This document shows positions 36,927 through 44,464 of a stretch of DNA of 64,000 nucleotides, piece after piece; position 1 is the first letter of the stretch; every line of letters starts with the position of its first letter. Under the pieces are notes generated by a model that was not told the DNA's origin, searched no databases, and saw only the letters and a program-made list of their open reading frames with translations. The translations under genes were made by a program, and so were the position numbers. The stretch covers positions 264,133 through 328,132 of the forward strand of contig LGYU01000005.1 in assembly GCA_001302245.1 (NCBI GenBank), given 5' to 3'. This DNA is from Chitinophagaceae bacterium PMP191F (GTDB lineage: Bacteria > Bacteroidota > Bacteroidia > Chitinophagales > Chitinophagaceae).

Positions 36927-38300
36927 ATGTCCAGGCCATTTTTATTCCTGTTGTTTGCCATAACAGTAAATGTTACTGTTGTGCAGGCGCAGCCTGTGCT
37001 GCACAATGCAGATAAGGCATTTGCTACCGCACGCGATACCAACAAACCGGTATTCCTGGTATTTTCCGGCTCCGACTGGTGCCAGCCCTGCATACGTTTC
37101 CGGGAAAACATTCTTACTGACACAGCTTTCCTGCGTTTTGCCCGGCAAAATCTTATTGTACTGGAAGCAGATTTTCCGCAACAGAAAAAACTACCCAAGG
37201 AAGAGGTACAGCAAAACGAAGCCCTTGCCGAAAAATACAATCCCGAGGGTGCATTTCCCCGCCTGGTATTGCTGAAACCGGATGAGTCTGTGCTAACTTT
37301 GGTTGAATATACCAACCAGTCTGCCGCCCTTTTTATCAACCAGCTAAAACAGTATTTACAACAGGCACACATGCTGAAAGAATATACCCGCAGTACCAGG
37401 CTGATGGGCTCGCTGTTTGAGTTCATTGTAGTAGCCGATAACGATACTACCGGTCAGCAATGGCTGGATAACAGCGTACAGGAAGTACAGCGTATTGAAA
37501 CCCTGCTTACTGAATTTCAACCGGGCTCAGATACCGGCCGCATCAACGCACAGGCAGGTATTGCTGCTGTACAGGTAAGCAAAGAAACACGGCAACTGAT
37601 TGAGCGCAGCCACCAGTTGTCTGTATTGACCAAAGGTACTTTTGACATTACTGCGGGTGCGCTGAAAAAACTGTACAATTTTAAAGGAGAAACTTTTACG
37701 CTGCCGGAAGAACATACCATACGTGAAGCATTGCGTAAAACCGGTTATAAGAAGATCAGGGTAACTGCCAACGATACCGTTTTTCTGCCTTTTGCAGGAA
37801 TGCATATCAGTTTTGCAGCTATCGGCAAAGGATATGCTGCCGGAAAAGTAAAAGAATTGCTACAACAACAAGGCGCAACAAGTGGCGTAGTAAGTGCCGG
37901 TGGCGATCTTACCGCCTGGGGCATACGTGCCAATGGCGAACCCTGGAAAACCGGGATTGCTCACCCTGATGATTTGTCACGTATCCTGTTATGGCTGCCG
38001 GTCAATGGGTTTTCCGTAGCTACATCCGGAAATTATATCCAGTATTTTGATGTGCAGGGCACCCGTTATTCGCACAATATCAATCCGCTCACTGGTCGAC
38101 CGGTAAAAGGTATTAAAAGCGTCAGTATTATCAGCCCTGCAGCAGAACTGTCTGATGCGCTGGCAACTGCCGTTACTGTAATGGGTGCGCAAAACGGTGT
38201 GAGTTTCATCAACCAGCTACCACAAACACACTGCATTGTTATTGATGATGCGGGGAAAATTTTTACATCCAGACATATACAGGTTACGCATGCAGCATAG
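36927..38300 (+). CDS. Thioredoxin-domain / FAD:protein FMN transferase (ApbE) fusion
   Basis: 457 residues from ATG 36927 (MSRPFLFLLFAITVNVTVVQAQ), a signal peptide. Residues ~25-140 are a thioredoxin-like domain with active-site FSGSDWCQPCIRF (CxxC). Residues ~150-455 are ApbE: GKGYAAGKVKELL, VVSAGGDLTAWG, and HNINPLTGRPV, the usual flavin- and Mg-binding motifs. ApbE covalently attaches FMN to Thr/Ser of extracytoplasmic proteins. The next gene starts inside this one (11-bp overlap), so this begins an operon with DUF4266 and DUF3570 genes. Confidence 0.92.
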   Translation: MSRPFLFLLFAITVNVTVVQAQPVLHNADKAFATARDTNKPVFLVFSGSDWCQPCIRFRENILTDTAFLRFARQNLIVLEADFPQQKKLPKEEVQQNEALAEKYNPEGAFPRLVLLKPDESVLTLVEYTNQSAALFINQLKQYLQQAHMLKEYTRSTRLMGSLFEFIVVADNDTTGQQWLDNSVQEVQRIETLLTEFQPGSDTGRINAQAGIAAVQVSKETRQLIERSHQLSVLTKGTFDITAGALKKLYNFKGETFTLPEEHTIREALRKTGYKKIRVTANDTVFLPFAGMHISFAAIGKGYAAGKVKELLQQQGATSGVVSAGGDLTAWGIRANGEPWKTGIAHPDDLSRILLWLPVNGFSVATSGNYIQYFDVQGTRYSHNINPLTGRPVKGIKSVSIISPAAELSDALATAVTVMGAQNGVSFINQLPQTHCIVIDDAGKIFTSRHIQVTHAA

Positions 38301-38523
38301 AACAATTACCTACAGATGTTTTCCTGCTTTTGTCAGCGCAGTGATATTGCTGGCAGCAGGTTGTAAAGCAGTAAAACCTTATCAGCGGGCTTACCTGAAC
38401 GACGAAAACATGCAGGTTGGGAAGCTGCCTTCTGAACAATTTTCCGGCAATATGCATACATACCGCGAAGGCGCTTCCGGCGGAGGTGGTGGTAAAAACA
38501 ATGGCGGGTGTGGTTGCAATTAA
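38290..38523 (+). CDS. DUF4266 small lipoprotein
   Basis: 77 residues from ATG 38290, overlapping the ApbE stop. Lipobox LAAGC near residue 24 (VILLAAGCKAVKPYQ). The C-terminus is the family hallmark: YREGASGGGGGKNNGGCGCN, Gly-rich and ending in CGCN. In its usual context it sits between an ApbE and a DUF3570 gene, as here. Function unknown. The EGAS core resembles the GA[ST] core of ApbE target sites, which makes it a possible flavin carrier; this is speculation. Upstream ATGs at 38236/38248 would remove the signal logic. Confidence 0.85.
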   Translation: MQHRTITYRCFPAFVSAVILLAAGCKAVKPYQRAYLNDENMQVGKLPSEQFSGNMHTYREGASGGGGGKNNGGCGCN

Positions 38524-38599
38524 ACACTGATTGCACCAATTTGAATACAGATTACGTGGATTTCGCAGATTCAGAAGTGCTTATTTTAATTACCAGTTT

Positions 38600-39802
38600 G
38601 TGAAAAAAAAGTACATCATATTCGGCCTGCTGTTCTCCTCGTCTTTATACGGGCTAGGACAAAGAGCAGACAGCAGTTTTAATAAAAGAAAGGTTTCACG
38701 TACGGATATACAGGTGGTATATGCACACTACCTGCAGAATGGCAATCATTCTGCCGTGACAGGTGGTATTGGTACGGAAAAACTCACCGTTTATTCGCCA
38801 GGTGCAAAACTGACACATCAGTCTGATTCACTCCATTCGTACTCCCTGAATGCGGGGGTAGATGTGATCACATCCGCTTCTACAGACAATATTGATTTTG
38901 TTGTTTCCTCTGCATCACGCAAAGATGCACGCGTGTATGCAGATGCAGGCTATAATGTCGGTATTAAACACAGCGGCATTACGTTAAGTGGTGCCGGGCA
39001 TTTTTCTATTGAATCCGATTATCTGTCCTTTGGTTTTGGGTTAGGAGTAAACCACACCAACAGGAATAAGACCCGGCAGGTATCTGCCGAAGCCGAAGTA
39101 TATATTGACGATCTGCGCTGGGGACGATTGAGCAAAAATGAGTCACTGAAACTTTTATATCCCATTGAATTGCGTGGCAGGAAATGGTTTACTGAATACA
39201 GGCGACGATCGTACAATTTCAATACCATGTTACAGCAGGTCATTAACCGACGCATGGTGCTGGCAATATTTCCCGGCGCTGCTTACCAGGATGGACTGCT
39301 TTCTACACCCTTTCACCGTGTTTTTACCAAAGACAGTACCGTGCGGGTAGAAGTCCTGCCGCAACATCGTTTTAAAATACCTGTAGGCATACAACTTAAC
39401 AGTTTTATCGGCACACGATATATTCTGCGCACTTATTACCGGTATTATTGGGATGACTGGGGCATACGCGCTCACACCTTTGAAATGACTGTTCCTGTAA
39501 AAATTACTCCAAAACTGGTACTTGCTCCGTTTGGAAGATTCTATATGCAGACAGCAGCAGATTATTTTAAACCCTATCGTCAACATGCACTTTCGGAAAA
39601 GTATTACACCTCCGATTATGATCTTTCAAAATTTCACAGCATAGAAGGTGGACTGGAAACACGGTTTCACCCTAAAGGCAGAAAACCGGTACCACTGTTC
39701 AACGAACTTACTTTGCGATACGGTTATTATAAAAGAAGTGACGGATTGTATGCACATACTATCAGCCTGTTGATAGACATGATGATGGTACGAACACATT
39801 AA
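38600..39802 (+). CDS. DUF3570 outer-membrane beta-barrel-like protein
   Basis: 400 residues from a GTG at 38600 (VKKKYIIFGLLFSSSLYGLGQ), which gives a good signal peptide; there is no upstream in-frame ATG, only a TTG at 38531. The body is rich in alternating aromatic beta-strands (YSLNAGVDVITSAS, YYRYYWDDWGIRAHTFEM) and ends in a strand with LIDMMMVRTH, consistent with an outer-membrane barrel. DUF3570 is routinely found with DUF4266 and ApbE. Function unknown. It lies 76 bp after DUF4266, likely the same operon. Confidence 0.82.
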   Translation: MKKKYIIFGLLFSSSLYGLGQRADSSFNKRKVSRTDIQVVYAHYLQNGNHSAVTGGIGTEKLTVYSPGAKLTHQSDSLHSYSLNAGVDVITSASTDNIDFVVSSASRKDARVYADAGYNVGIKHSGITLSGAGHFSIESDYLSFGFGLGVNHTNRNKTRQVSAEAEVYIDDLRWGRLSKNESLKLLYPIELRGRKWFTEYRRRSYNFNTMLQQVINRRMVLAIFPGAAYQDGLLSTPFHRVFTKDSTVRVEVLPQHRFKIPVGIQLNSFIGTRYILRTYYRYYWDDWGIRAHTFEMTVPVKITPKLVLAPFGRFYMQTAADYFKPYRQHALSEKYYTSDYDLSKFHSIEGGLETRFHPKGRKPVPLFNELTLRYGYYKRSDGLYAHTISLLIDMMMVRTH

Positions 39803-39816
39803 TATTTACAGGCACG

Positions 39817-40173
39817 TCATTTTCCCTGTAACTGCTGACGCATTTTGGCTGGCAGGCTTTTTACCACCAGCTCATACGAATGATCTATCCACTCTTTCAG
39901 CAACTTCAGAGATACAGAGCCATCCACAACAATGGTATTCCAGTGTTTTTTATTCATATGATAGCCCGGTAATACACAGCTGTATTGCTCGCGGAGTTCC
40001 TCTGCCTTATCCGGGTCACATTTTACATTGAACTTCAATGTATCTGTATCCAACGGACACAACAGAAATACTTTACCCCCCACTTTATACACCAGTACAT
40101 CAGGACCAAAGGGCAGTGTTTCTTCTACCGCAGGTTTTTGCAGGCAATACGATTGCAGCCACTCAATATCCAT
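39817..40173 (-). CDS. MmcQ/YjbR family protein
   Basis: 118 residues. The family pattern is complete: MDIEWLQSYCLQKPAVEETLPFG, VLVYKVGGKVFLLC, LKFNVKCDPDKAEELREQY, PGYHMNKKHWNTIVVD, and LLKEWIDHSYELVVKSLP. The fold is CyaY-like and DNA binding has been proposed; function is unsettled. It ends a leftward run with the RidA gene 7 bp upstream, likely cotranscribed. Confidence 0.9.
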   Translation of the reverse strand: MDIEWLQSYCLQKPAVEETLPFGPDVLVYKVGGKVFLLCPLDTDTLKFNVKCDPDKAEELREQYSCVLPGYHMNKKHWNTIVVDGSVSLKLLKEWIDHSYELVVKSLPAKMRQQLQGK

Positions 40174-40180
40174 AACACAT

Positions 40181-40573
40181 TTATTCAGTTATAATAGCAG
40201 ATACTTCAATTTCAACCAGGTATTCAGGATCAATCAGCGCGCTTACTTCCACCATGGTATTACAGGGTTTGATGTCTTTAAAAAACTCACTGTGTCCACG
40301 GCCATACTCCTGCCATTGCTGAATATCTGTTACATACATTTTTACACGCACCACATCTTTCATGGAAGCACCGGCCTGCCATAATACCTTTTCAATTTTC
40401 TGGTAAATAAATTTCGTTTGTTCGTAGGGATTGTTAGCACCTACAACCTTGCCATCTTCACCAGACGCTACGGTTCCTGACACTTCTACTACATTACCCA
40501 CTTTCACTGCACGACTGTATCCTACGATATCTTCCCACTTTGAACCGGATGCATAGTTTGTTCTTGTACTCAT
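40181..40573 (-). CDS. RidA family (reactive enamine/imine deaminase-like) protein
   Basis: 130 residues from ATG 40573 (MSTRTNYASGSKWEDIVGYSRA). RidA-fold features: VEVSGTVASGEDGKVV, QTKFIYQKIEKVLWQAGASMKDVVRVKMYVTD and the C-terminal ALIDPEYLVEIEVSAIIT. The usual catalytic Arg in the region R-x-K-M-Y is present (VVRVKMYV). RidA hydrolyses reactive 2-aminoacrylate; some relatives do other work. The alternative start at 40618 is not family-like. Confidence 0.9.
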   Translation of the reverse strand: MSTRTNYASGSKWEDIVGYSRAVKVGNVVEVSGTVASGEDGKVVGANNPYEQTKFIYQKIEKVLWQAGASMKDVVRVKMYVTDIQQWQEYGRGHSEFFKDIKPCNTMVEVSALIDPEYLVEIEVSAIITE

Positions 40574-40627
40574 AACAATGGTTGAAAATGTTTTAAGACC
40601 ATCATGAACCCATTGCACTGGTAGTCA

Positions 40628-41341
40628 CTACTTCACCTCCACAAAATCAGGTTTTATCAGTTGCTCGCCTGTCATACGCAGGTATACCTGTGCTACCGTA
40701 AGCACATCTTTCTGACAGTAGGTAGCAATGCGTTCCAGATTATGTTCTTCCCAATATACCTGTGCTACTTTGCTGCCGTCAATATCATCTTTAGGGGTAG
40801 GAATATCCAGTGTATGTGCCAGCAGGTTCAATGAGGTATAACTTTTAAAATCGCCAAACTTCCACAATTCCATCGTGTCCAGGTGCTGTACTTCCCATGG
40901 CTTCTTGCCAGCGGTATTCAACACTGCGGGAATGGGTACTGCATTAATGATCATCCGGCGACACAGATAAGGAAAATCGAATTCCCTGCCATTGTGTGCA
41001 CAGAGATAACGGCTATTATCTACGGCCCATTTCTTCAGCATTTCGGCAAACTGTTGCAACAGCATCTTTTCATCATCGCCATAAAAAGATTTCAGCGATA
41101 ACCTTTTACTGTCTGTGTTGCCCTGGATAATACCACAACTGACACAAATGATCTTTCCGAACTCTGCATAAATGCCGGCGCGGTTATAAATACTTTCGAC
41201 AGATTCGTCTTCGCGGTTGCGCAGCAGACTTTCCGCTTTTTTTGACCACAATGCTTTCCAATCTTCCGGCACTGAATTATAAGCAGGGTATTGCGGCACG
41301 GTTTCAATGTCAAGAAAAAGGATGTTGTTCAGGAAAATCAT
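40628..41341 (-). CDS. Predicted 3'-5' exonuclease (RNase H-like, PolB-exonuclease type)
   Basis: 237 residues from ATG 41341 (MIFLNNILFLDIETVPQYP). Exo motif I is LFLDIETVP with Asp and Glu, motif II is CAHNGREFDFPYLCRR, and the C-terminal motif is IATYCQKDVLTVAQVYLRM (YxxxD). All four acidic ligands of a DEDDy nuclease are visible. It probably degrades DNA or RNA; partner unknown. Same strand as RidA, but with a 54-bp gap. Confidence 0.88.
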   Translation of the reverse strand: MIFLNNILFLDIETVPQYPAYNSVPEDWKALWSKKAESLLRNREDESVESIYNRAGIYAEFGKIICVSCGIIQGNTDSKRLSLKSFYGDDEKMLLQQFAEMLKKWAVDNSRYLCAHNGREFDFPYLCRRMIINAVPIPAVLNTAGKKPWEVQHLDTMELWKFGDFKSYTSLNLLAHTLDIPTPKDDIDGSKVAQVYWEEHNLERIATYCQKDVLTVAQVYLRMTGEQLIKPDFVEVK

Positions 41342-41388
41342 AATAAGCAGATTTACCAATGTGCAAATATGCGAATGCTCCTCTCAGA

Positions 41389-41766
41389 TCATTCTTCGTT
41401 TGTAATAATGCTTTTTCTTTTAGTGGTGGAAATGATCTTCCCGATCATTTTATTCAAAATACTTATTTTTTCCAGTAATGCATCACAGGCAGGATACGAG
41501 TCGGAATAACTACACAGCATCAGCCAGTATTCAGCATCTTCCACTTCTTTTGCTGCAATCTTGAATTTATGAATAAAATCAGCCTGGCTTTCGGCATTTT
41601 TTGGTTCAACAATATTAGCACCGACAGAAGTTCCGGATTTAAGTAATTGTGTTGCTATAACATGCTTTCTGTTTGCTTCCAGCAACTCGCAATAAGTAAT
41701 AATATCCAGCGAAAACTCAAACGACAGCTTCACAACAGGATTCTTTGCAATAGCTTCTTTATTCAT
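41389..41766 (-). CDS. Four-helix bundle protein (23S rRNA intervening-sequence protein family)
   Basis: 125 residues, all helical. The family signatures are VVKLSFEFSLDIITYCELL, QLLKSGTSVGANIVEPKNAESQADFIHKFKIAAKEVEDAEYW, and LLEKISILNKMIGKIIST. The family was first seen inside 23S rRNA intervening sequences but is common as free-standing genes in Bacteroidota and has no firm function. Here it sits between an exonuclease and manC, on its own. Confidence 0.9.
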   Translation of the reverse strand: MNKEAIAKNPVVKLSFEFSLDIITYCELLEANRKHVIATQLLKSGTSVGANIVEPKNAESQADFIHKFKIAAKEVEDAEYWLMLCSYSDSYPACDALLEKISILNKMIGKIISTTKRKSIITNEE

Positions 41767-41842
41767 GATACTGGTTTTACATCATTTTAAGAAGCCTTAA
41801 CCATCTGTTATTGTCACATCAACTCATATGCACATCCGCACA

Positions 41843-42925
41843 TTACAAAAATTTATCCCCCTTATTCCTTTTCACTTCCGCTACATATTCCTTGATCTCC
41901 TGTTCCTTGTCTTTTCTGCAGATCAGTAAAACGTCGTTGGTATCTACTACAATAAAATCTTCCATTCCCTGCAGTACTACCAGTTTGTTGTTGTGGGAAT
42001 GTATCATGCAGCCATGGGTATCAAATACCATCACATTATCGCCGGCAACAGCATTGTGCAGGTAATCTTTTTCCAGATTTTCATACGCGCTGTTCCACGT
42101 GCCCAGATCGCTCCAGCCAAAAGATGAGGGGATCACATACACGTTATCGGCTTTTTCCATGATACCGAAGTCGATGGAAATATTGGTACAGAGCGGGTAA
42201 ATTTTTTGCAGGGCAGCTACTTCACCGGTGGTATTGAATGCATCTTTTTCAGCCCCAAAGATCTCGTACATCTCCGGCAGGTACCTTTCAAAGGCTGAAA
42301 CGATATTTTTTACCTGCCACACAAAAATGCCCGCATTCCACAAAAACTCACCGCTGGCAATGAAGGTCTTTGCCAGTTCCAGGTTAGGCTTTTCTGTAAA
42401 GGTTTTCACTTTATACACGTTATCGCTCACAGCATGCTGCTCATACTGGATATAACCGTAGCCCGTATTGGGATAGGTTGGCTTGATACCCAGTGTAATA
42501 AAGGCGTTGTGTTTGTTTACAAAGGTCAGTGCTTCGAGACAAACTTTCGTAAAAGCAATAGTATCTAATATGAGGTGATCGGCAGGGGCCACAATCAGTG
42601 AAGCCTGCGGATCGAGCTGCTGCAGTTTGAATGAGATATAGGCCACACAGGGCGCAGTGTTTTTGCGCGAAGGCTCGCCCAGTATGTTCTGCAAAGGCAG
42701 TTGCGGCAACTGCTTCTTCACAATATTGATATACTCGCTGGAGGTTACTACATAAATATTTTCCAGGGGAATGAAGGAGGCGAAGCGGTCAAAAGTATCC
42801 TGTATAAGGGTTTTACCGGTGTTCAGGATATCAAGAAACTGTTTGGGATAATTGCTTCTGCTCATTGGCCAGAAACGGCTGCCGATTCCTCCGGCCATGA
42901 TGGCCACATAATGATGCTTATTCAT
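41843..42925 (-). CDS. manC: Mannose-1-phosphate guanylyltransferase
   Basis: 360 residues. Makes GDP-mannose from mannose 1-phosphate and GTP for glycan synthesis. Signature AIMAGGIGSRFWPMSRSNYPKQFLDIL at residues 9-35 contains the nucleotide-binding Gly loop and active-site PKQ. FGEPSRKNTAPC-like GEPSRKNTAPCVAYI, APADHLI, GYGYIQYE, VKTFTEKPN, and FGWSDLGTWNS follow. There is no C-terminal isomerase domain, so it is the short monofunctional type. It is 78 bp downstream of kdsD. Confidence 0.93.
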   Translation of the reverse strand: MNKHHYVAIMAGGIGSRFWPMSRSNYPKQFLDILNTGKTLIQDTFDRFASFIPLENIYVVTSSEYINIVKKQLPQLPLQNILGEPSRKNTAPCVAYISFKLQQLDPQASLIVAPADHLILDTIAFTKVCLEALTFVNKHNAFITLGIKPTYPNTGYGYIQYEQHAVSDNVYKVKTFTEKPNLELAKTFIASGEFLWNAGIFVWQVKNIVSAFERYLPEMYEIFGAEKDAFNTTGEVAALQKIYPLCTNISIDFGIMEKADNVYVIPSSFGWSDLGTWNSAYENLEKDYLHNAVAGDNVMVFDTHGCMIHSHNNKLVVLQGMEDFIVVDTNDVLLICRKDKEQEIKEYVAEVKRNKGDKFL

Positions 42926-43003
42926 ATCGTTTCTCCGGGGTTAACAGGTTTTGATAAGGTGTTACTACAACGTAAAAAACCTGTCAACATTTTAAAGTAT
43001 AGT

Positions 43004-43978
43004 CTAAATAAGTCCTTCTCTTACCAGGTCATGCAAATGAATGATGCCAAGATAGGTATTGCCTTCTGTTACCAGCAACTGCGTAATATCATATTGCCGT
43101 AACATATCCAGCGCTTCCACTGCCAGCACACCGGCAGCTACCGATTTGGGATTCACCGTCATGATCTCCTTTGCAGTTACATTCGTCAATGCCACATCTT
43201 TTTCCAGCATACGACGCAGATCGCCATCTGTAATAACGCCCAGCAAATGATTGTCATCGCCGGTTACAGCAGTTGCACCCAGTCTTTTCCTGGAAATTTC
43301 CATAATCACTTCTTTTAGCGAAGCACCTGGTGCAACCTTCGGCTGTTCGTTATTTGTATACAGATCTGATACGCGCAGATACAGCTTTTTGCCCAGTGTA
43401 CCACCGGGATGAAAGCGCGCAAAATCGTCGGAAGTAAATCCTTTTAACTCCATCAATACTACCGCAAGCGCATCACCCATCACCAGTTGCGCAGTGGTGC
43501 TGGAGGTAGGGGCCAGTCCGTTGGGGCAGGCTTCCTGTGACACCGTGGTATTGAGCACCATACTGGCATTACGGGCAAGATATGAAGCGGTATTGCCTAC
43601 CATGGCAATAAGGATATTGCCAAAGTTGCGTACCAGCGGGATCAACACTTTAATTTCAGGGCTTTCACCGCTTTTGCTGATCACCATTACCACATCTTCC
43701 TGTTGTATCATACCCAGATCGCCATGAATAGCGTCTGCAGCATGTAAAAAAACAGCAGGTGTGCCGGTGGAATTCAGTGTGGCAACGATCTTTTGGGCAA
43801 TAATGGCACTTTTACCAATGCCACTGATTACCAGCCGCCCTTTCATAGCAGCTACAGCCTTTACAGCCTTTTCAAAATCATCGTTGATCATGGGCTGTAA
43901 AGCAGCAATTGCTTCTGCTTCCAGGCGAATGGTTCTTAACGCAACAGATTTAATATCAATATCCAACACTACTCCCAT
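43004..43978 (-). CDS. kdsD: D-arabinose 5-phosphate isomerase (KdsD/KpsF/GutQ family)
   Basis: 324 residues. SIS domain (VISGIGKSAIIAQKIVATLNSTGTPAVFLHAADAIHGDLGM, then ISKSGESPEI) and two C-terminal CBS domains (VTGDDNHLLGVITDGDLRRML and QLLVTEGNTYLGIIHLHDLVREG). Makes arabinose 5-phosphate for Kdo in lipopolysaccharide. The PTSSTTAQLVMGDALAVVLM segment is intact. Its promoter leaves a leader of only ~4 nt. manC follows in the same direction, so both feed surface glycan synthesis. Confidence 0.93.
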   Translation of the reverse strand: MGVVLDIDIKSVALRTIRLEAEAIAALQPMINDDFEKAVKAVAAMKGRLVISGIGKSAIIAQKIVATLNSTGTPAVFLHAADAIHGDLGMIQQEDVVMVISKSGESPEIKVLIPLVRNFGNILIAMVGNTASYLARNASMVLNTTVSQEACPNGLAPTSSTTAQLVMGDALAVVLMELKGFTSDDFARFHPGGTLGKKLYLRVSDLYTNNEQPKVAPGASLKEVIMEISRKRLGATAVTGDDNHLLGVITDGDLRRMLEKDVALTNVTAKEIMTVNPKSVAAGVLAVEALDMLRQYDITQLLVTEGNTYLGIIHLHDLVREGLI

Positions 43979-43988
43979 AATTAAGTAA

Positions 43989-44018
43989 CAAACCTACTTG
44001 AAAATGTTAATTGCACAA
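43989..44018 (-). promoter_or_regulatory. kdsD promoter
   Basis: On the minus strand TTG at 44018-44016, a 19-bp spacer and TAGGTTTG at 43996-43989. The predicted start near 43982 is ~4 nt before the ATG, so the mRNA may be nearly leaderless. Confidence 0.55.
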
Positions 44019-44094
44019 AGCCCGTTTAGCGGTATTACATTATATTATTATTCCATAATTGCCGCTAATCATTATTATGCAATAAAACGGGCTT
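44018..44094. repeat. Long imperfect inverted repeat upstream of kdsD
   Basis: Outer arms AAGCCCGTTT (44018-44027) and AAACGGGCTT (44085-44094) are perfect; inner arms AGCGG and CCGCT pair as well, with a bulge of ~18 nt on one side. It abuts the kdsD -33 element. Function unknown. Confidence 0.55.
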
Positions 44095-44464
44095 CGTTCG
44101 GCAAAAATCAGTATCTTAATTGAGTTACAGCAATATTTCTTCTATAACCTACCTTTTCCTATGCATGTGGCTAAAACAGAGTGTTAAATGATTGGAGCAA
44201 CCATTAAAATGGAGTAAATTCGCAACCCCTTAAGAAGAGCCTGCGGACTCCTTGGAAAAAAGGGGACATATTGGCCTCAACCGCTCTGACAACCTGCAAC
44301 CTGATGCTGTGTTAAATAAAAGTACCGGCCACCTATGTATTCATATACAACAATGTACAGCTTATACGTTATCAGGTGGCTGATACAGCAAGCCAACGTA
44401 TTATAAACAACGGGGATTTTTAACTGAATTGCTGAAAAATTTGTGTGAAGGAAATTATTAGAGC

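Larger units (their letters stand above)
43979..44464. other. Divergent intergenic region between kdsD and recQ
   Basis: 486 bp with no supported gene. It holds the kdsD promoter, a long imperfect hairpin at 44018-44094, and AT-rich sequence. No consensus recQ promoter was identified. Confidence 0.5.
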
